A DNA stretch of 6,490 nucleotides from Cellvibrionales bacterium (lineage in GTDB: Bacteria; Pseudomonadota; Gammaproteobacteria; Pseudomonadales; JAHEGP01), in the NCBI GenBank assembly GCA_024645065.1, contig JAHEGP010000181.1, forward strand, positions 1 to 6,490, written 5' to 3'. Each line of letters begins with the position of its first letter. Positions within the stretch are counted from its first letter, which is position 1. The translations under genes were made by a program, and so were the position numbers. Of this stretch, positions 6,390 to 6,490 are shown one piece after another. The notes beneath the pieces are model-generated. The model was not told where the DNA came from and did no database searches. It saw only the letters and a list, made by a program, of their open reading frames with translations.

Positions 6390-6490
6390 CTTCGCCTACC
6401 CTCTCGAACCAGGAATATATCGGTAATCCCCATGCCGACAACAATATTGGAGCTCCGGGGTGGAATCATGAGATTTCCGTCAAAATCGAC
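6377..6490. other. Edge segment open on both strands, gene unidentified
   Basis: Plus-strand codons from 6377 read without a stop to the window edge and include a protein-like NQEYIGNPHADNNIGAPGWN and then HEISVKID; a TAG at 6374-6376 bounds it on the left and there is no start codon. The exactly antiparallel minus frame is also open (from 6490 to a TGA at 6310-6308) and begins VDFDGNLMIPPRSSNIVVGM. Because the two are codon-in-register complements, openness of one helps keep the other open, so at most one need be real. I recognise neither. Either a fragment of a broken gene or the end of a gene from the right is possible. Confidence 0.25.

Noticed and set aside
1..6490. CRISPR arrays, tRNA or rRNA genes, insertion sequences, toxin-antitoxin or defence genes
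   Set aside because: No regularly spaced repeats, cloverleaf-like sequences, transposase motifs or flanking terminal inverted repeats were seen by eye on either strand.

Overview
The window looks like chromosomal DNA of a free-living Gram-negative bacterium, most likely a gammaproteobacterium. The reasons are the lipobox-bearing lipoproteins, an outer-membrane channel fragment, dense coding and moderately G+C-rich codon use. The assignment to a class is inference; no marker gene is present. Almost everything lies on the minus strand.

Left to right: positions 1-93 hold the 3' end of an unidentified plus-strand gene. Positions 94-399 are a spacer with no convincing gene. Positions 400-1638 encode, on the minus strand, a CPA1-type Na+(K+)/H+ antiporter with intact signature motifs. 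A roughly 220-bp spacer with a possible promoter separates it from the next block.

The centre of the window, 1859-5548, is a tight minus-strand operon of three predicted lipoproteins. In transcription order these are an LssY_C-domain lipoprotein (435 aa), a diverged tandem paralogue of it (422 aa, joined by an ATGA stop/start overlap), and a lipoprotein alpha/beta hydrolase whose start overlaps the paralogue's 3' end by 20 bp. The hydrolase reads through only if two single-base frameshifts are corrected: one at a T6 run near the 5' end and a compensating one near the 3' end. It is therefore a recent pseudogene, a gene carrying sequencing errors, or (less likely) a case of recoding. The gene overlaps and shared envelope location suggest the three products act together at the outer membrane, perhaps on a lipid or ester substrate. 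That role is inference, and I know of no described function for this arrangement.

The right end, 5549-6490, looks degraded. It contains the N-terminal part of a MetA/phenol-degradation-type outer-membrane channel, cut off after about residue 177 and with a probable frameshift at a G7 run. Beyond it, at the window edge, both strands are open over about 110 bp and neither reading can be identified.
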